Assembly (NCBI GenBank): GCA_001799195.1
Contig: MGSU01000216.1
Coordinates: 1 to 7,438 of the forward strand
Direction of reading: 5' to 3'
Source of the DNA: Deltaproteobacteria bacterium RIFOXYA12_FULL_61_11
Lineage (GTDB): Bacteria; Bdellovibrionota_F; JAHFAK01; YA12-FULL-61-11
DNA: 7,438 bases
The notes under the pieces are model-generated. The model saw only the letters and a program-made list of their open reading frames with translations, was not told the DNA's origin and ran no database searches. Position numbers and translations under genes: made by a program. Below are positions 5,971-7,438 of the stretch, one piece after another (position 1 is the stretch's first letter; each line of letters begins with the position of its first letter).

Positions 5971-6408
5971 TTAGCCTTCACTCCGGGCTGTGGTCCCGAC
6001 AAGTTCCACGCCGAGCCTTTGCGCGGCCTCGAGCAAGGCGCGATCCTGGGTGGCCAGCGGCAGGCCGTTGCGCAGAGCGAGGGACAAATAGGAGGCATCG
6101 TAGGTAGAGAGGTGCTGTTGCCTGGCAAGCTCGAGGATTTCCCCCAGCATGCTGTCGGTGGTGTCCGGAACCACCGTAATAGGCAGATCGGCGACCAAGG
6201 CTAAAAATCGTTTACTGTCGGCCAAGGTCAAGCGCTGCTTGCGCTCGGCGACCAGCAGCACGTTGCCGACTTCGAGCGGCCAGATGGAGGGAACCACCGC
6301 TCGCGAGTGCTCCAGTAATGCGAGCACCGCGTCGGTAGAGGGGGTAGCCTGGTCCTCAAAACACCAACTCAGGACCACCGAGGCATCCACGACGATGGTA
6401 TCGTCCAT
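5971..6408 (-). CDS. vapC: VapC-type PIN-domain ribonuclease toxin
   Basis: A 145-aa PIN-domain protein, a typical VapC length. The conserved acidic residues that bind the metal ion are visible: Asp8 in VVDASVVL, Glu46 in PLEVGNVL, Asp104 in STYDASYLSLA and Asp122 in ATQDRAL. VapC toxins are Mg2+/Mn2+-dependent endoribonucleases that cut tRNA or rRNA and stop growth when freed from their antitoxin. The ATG directly follows the antitoxin's TGA with no spacer. A GGGAGG in the last antitoxin codons serves as its ribosome-binding site, so the two are probably coupled. All four acidic residues are intact, so it should be active. The RNA target cannot be read from sequence. Confidence 0.93.
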   Translation of the reverse strand: MDDTIVVDASVVLSWCFEDQATPSTDAVLALLEHSRAVVPSIWPLEVGNVLLVAERKQRLTLADSKRFLALVADLPITVVPDTTDSMLGEILELARQQHLSTYDASYLSLALRNGLPLATQDRALLEAAQRLGVELVGTTARSEG

Positions 6409-6648
6409 TCAACTCCTCCCTTCATCAATCAAATCCCTCAAAGAGAGATCTCCCAGGCGGCGCCCGACCCTGAACTCCTTGAGCTTGGCAATGGTGCGAG
6501 CAGGGGTATCGGACTTCACGGGTGAGACGGGTTCGAGCACGGCCACGGCGAGACCGTGCTTGGTGATGGTGATGCGTTCCCCCTTTCTGACCAGCTCGAG
6601 CAATTCCGGCAAATGGGTTTTGGCCTCATAGGCCCCGACGGTTTTCAT
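6409..6648 (-). CDS. Phd/YefM-family antitoxin paired with VapC
   Basis: A 79-aa antitoxin. I chose the ATG at 6648 because GGAGA lies just upstream (6657-6653) and the protein then opens with MKTVGAYEAKTHLPELL, the standard Phd/YefM N-terminus; the frame extends 15 codons further, but into the candidate operator. The N-terminal half (1-41), ending in the strand-helix pattern GERITITKHGLAVAVLEPV, is the dimeric DNA-binding domain. The C-terminal part (about 48-79, ending DLSLRDLIDEGRS) should bind and inhibit the PIN toxin. Phd/YefM antitoxins usually repress their own operon, with the toxin as co-repressor. The upstream 11-bp-spaced direct repeats fit such autoregulation. Confidence 0.92.
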   Translation of the reverse strand: MKTVGAYEAKTHLPELLELVRKGERITITKHGLAVAVLEPVSPVKSDTPARTIAKLKEFRVGRRLGDLSLRDLIDEGRS

Positions 6649-6660
6649 ACGATCTCCATT

Positions 6661-6680
6661 TAGACCAGTCGTAGACCAGT
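6661..6680 (-). promoter_or_regulatory. Direct-repeat candidate operator of the toxin-antitoxin operon
   Basis: The 9-mer TAGACCAGT occurs exactly twice (6661-6669 and 6672-6680) with an 11-bp period, about one helical turn. It lies between the promoter -10 and the antitoxin start codon, overlapping the -10. Placement and phasing suit a site bound by antitoxin dimers on one face of the DNA. Phd operators are more often palindromic. Confidence 0.5.
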
Positions 6681-6706
6681 TTAAAGTAACCACACACCAG
6701 AAGCAA
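6678..6706 (-). promoter_or_regulatory. Putative promoter of the toxin-antitoxin operon
   Basis: On the minus strand, TTGCTT (6706-6701) and TAAACT (6683-6678) are 17 bp apart, in a locally AT-rich stretch. The start would fall near 6671, inside the direct repeats, about 23 bases before the antitoxin ATG. Confidence 0.45.
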
Positions 6707-6780
6707 CCGGTATTTCAAAAGAATCGTACCCCTCATAACCACCTCAAACTGAACCCTTGGGTACGGCCTTCACTCCGTGC

Positions 6781-6809
6781 TTCCTTCCGGCCGCCACCTC
6801 TGCTATGGT
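6781..6809 (+). promoter_or_regulatory. Putative promoter of the FnIII/TSP3 lipoprotein
   Basis: TGC followed by TATGGT (6804-6809) forms an extended -10 nearly identical to that of the tRNA gene. TTCCTT (6781-6786) lies 17 bp upstream as a weak -35. The predicted start near 6816 gives a leader of about 28 bases before the TTG start. Confidence 0.4.
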
Positions 6810-6829
6810 CCGGCATCGAGACCGAAGTT

Positions 6830-6835
6830 GAGGGG
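6830..6835 (+). promoter_or_regulatory. Ribosome-binding site that decides a TTG start
   Basis: GAGGGG lies eight bases before TTG 6844 and eleven before GTG 6847. An in-frame TGA at 6829-6831 excludes any start further upstream, and no ATG occurs in frame before the signal peptide, so the gene must use a rare start codon. Confidence 0.5.
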
Positions 6836-6843
6836 AAACGAGC

Positions 6844-7438
6844 TTGGTGGAAGGACCCCGCGCCACAGCCCCTTGCGAGAGGGGAGCCAAGAGGCTGAGG
6901 TTCGCGGCCCGCTCACCCCTGGTCGTTCTCTGCGCGTTGCTCTGGTTTTCGGCCTGCGTCTCGACCGAGGTGCCGCGGGCCAATCCGCTGGACCCCAAGA
7001 ACCCGGCCTACGCAGAAGGTGGCTACGATCCCTACCAACTCCAGGCCAAGGCCGAGGGCAACGCCATCATGCTCACCTGGAAGCGGCTGCCGCCCCCGCT
7101 CGGTGACCGGATCACGGGGTACCTCCTCTACCACCGCACCGACACGACCGCCTTCACCACCCCGCTGGCAGAACTTCCGGCCACCGCGACGAAATACCTC
7201 CACCTGAGCCTCCCCGACGCGACCTTCCACCGCTACACGATCGTCTACCAAACCTACTACGAGACCGGTAATCTCAACCTCAGCCCCGAGGTGCGGGTCG
7301 AGGCAATGGTCGACACCGACGGGGACGGGGTGCGCGACACCCAGGACGAGGCCGCGGACGACAACCGGGTCTGCCACGATCAGGACGGGGACGGCTGCGA
7401 CGAGTGCGCGTCGGGAAAGGTTGCCGCGCCCTCTGCCG
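6844..7438 (+). CDS. Lipoprotein with fibronectin-III domain and thrombospondin-3-like Asp repeats (3' end outside window)
   Basis: The frame is open to the right edge with no stop: 198 full codons counted from TTG 6844; GTG 6847 is nearly as likely. A long basic n-region precedes a hydrophobic stretch and the lipobox FSAC (35-38, lipidated Cys38). The mature part opens with NPLDPKNP (47-54), a pattern I associate with surface lipoproteins of this kind. Residues 66-155 fit a fibronectin-III fold (ITLTW-like IMLTWKR with Trp79, GYLLYHR at 92-98, HRYTIVYQTYY at 129-139). Then come Asp-rich calcium-binding-type loops DTDGDGVRD (157-165) and DQDGDGCDEC (179-188), as in thrombospondin type-3 repeats. 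The full protein is probably much larger. It likely faces the periplasm or cell surface; adhesion is a guess. CTG 6895, behind a GAGAGGGGAG, is a less likely alternative start that would shorten the n-region. Confidence 0.82.
   Translation, partial: MVEGPRATAPCERGAKRLRFAARSPLVVLCALLWFSACVSTEVPRANPLDPKNPAYAEGGYDPYQLQAKAEGNAIMLTWKRLPPPLGDRITGYLLYHRTDTTAFTTPLAELPATATKYLHLSLPDATFHRYTIVYQTYYETGNLNLSPEVRVEAMVDTDGDGVRDTQDEAADDNRVCHDQDGDGCDECASGKVAAPSA

Noticed and set aside
6725-6765. Inverted repeat CGTACCC ... GGGTACG with a 27-bp spacer in the divergent intergenic region
   Set aside because: Only 7 bp arms with a long spacer and no T tract; could occur by chance, and it lies outside both predicted promoters.
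6913-7377. Minus-strand frame of 154 codons opposite the FnIII lipoprotein
   Set aside because: Val/Gly/Arg-rich shadow of the GC-rich plus-strand gene, which shows a lipobox, FnIII pattern and Asp-rich repeats.

Overview
The window comes from a GC-rich (about 60% by eye) Gram-negative bacterium. Several features resemble Myxococcota, Bradymonadota and related former Deltaproteobacteria: a tandem-PEGA envelope protein, a secreted 'choice-of-anchor'-type protein ending in Gly-Cys, a hydrophobic stretch and an Arg cluster, and a lipoprotein joining a fibronectin-III domain to Asp-rich thrombospondin-3-type repeats. The phylum is inferred from protein style only. The tRNA gene does not encode its CCA end.

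Layout, left to right. (1) 1-791: 3' part of an extended SDR nucleotide-sugar dehydratase of the LegB type, probably the edge of a surface-glycan cluster lying to the left. (2) 952-1926: a secreted protein with a choice-of-anchor V/Reeler-like domain, a Thr/Gly linker and a C-terminal sorting-type tail. (3) 1988-2060: tRNA-Ala(CGC) with its own promoter and a strong intrinsic terminator. (4) 2061-2358 (298 bp, no gene): the terminator, a 101-bp REP/MITE-like element of nested inverted repeats, and a promoter-like pair of hexamers. (5) 2359-5566: a tight three-gene operon for an LPP20-like lipoprotein, a TlpA-like thioredoxin and a four-PEGA-repeat protein. (6) 5643-5966: a 5'-truncated remnant of an AAA/DUF4143 ATPase. 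(7) 5971-6648, minus strand: a Phd/YefM-VapC toxin-antitoxin operon with a promoter and a direct-repeat candidate operator. (8) 6844-7438, running off the right edge: a lipoprotein gene with a TTG or GTG start.

Most genes are exported. The 2359-5566 operon looks like a co-translated periplasmic/outer-membrane module in which the thioredoxin could act on the paired cysteines of the PEGA protein. The ATPase remnant and toxin-antitoxin pair form a small accessory island between envelope genes. I see no CRISPR array, transposase, phage gene or recognisable defence system. The least explained part is the lipoprotein/TlpA/PEGA operon.
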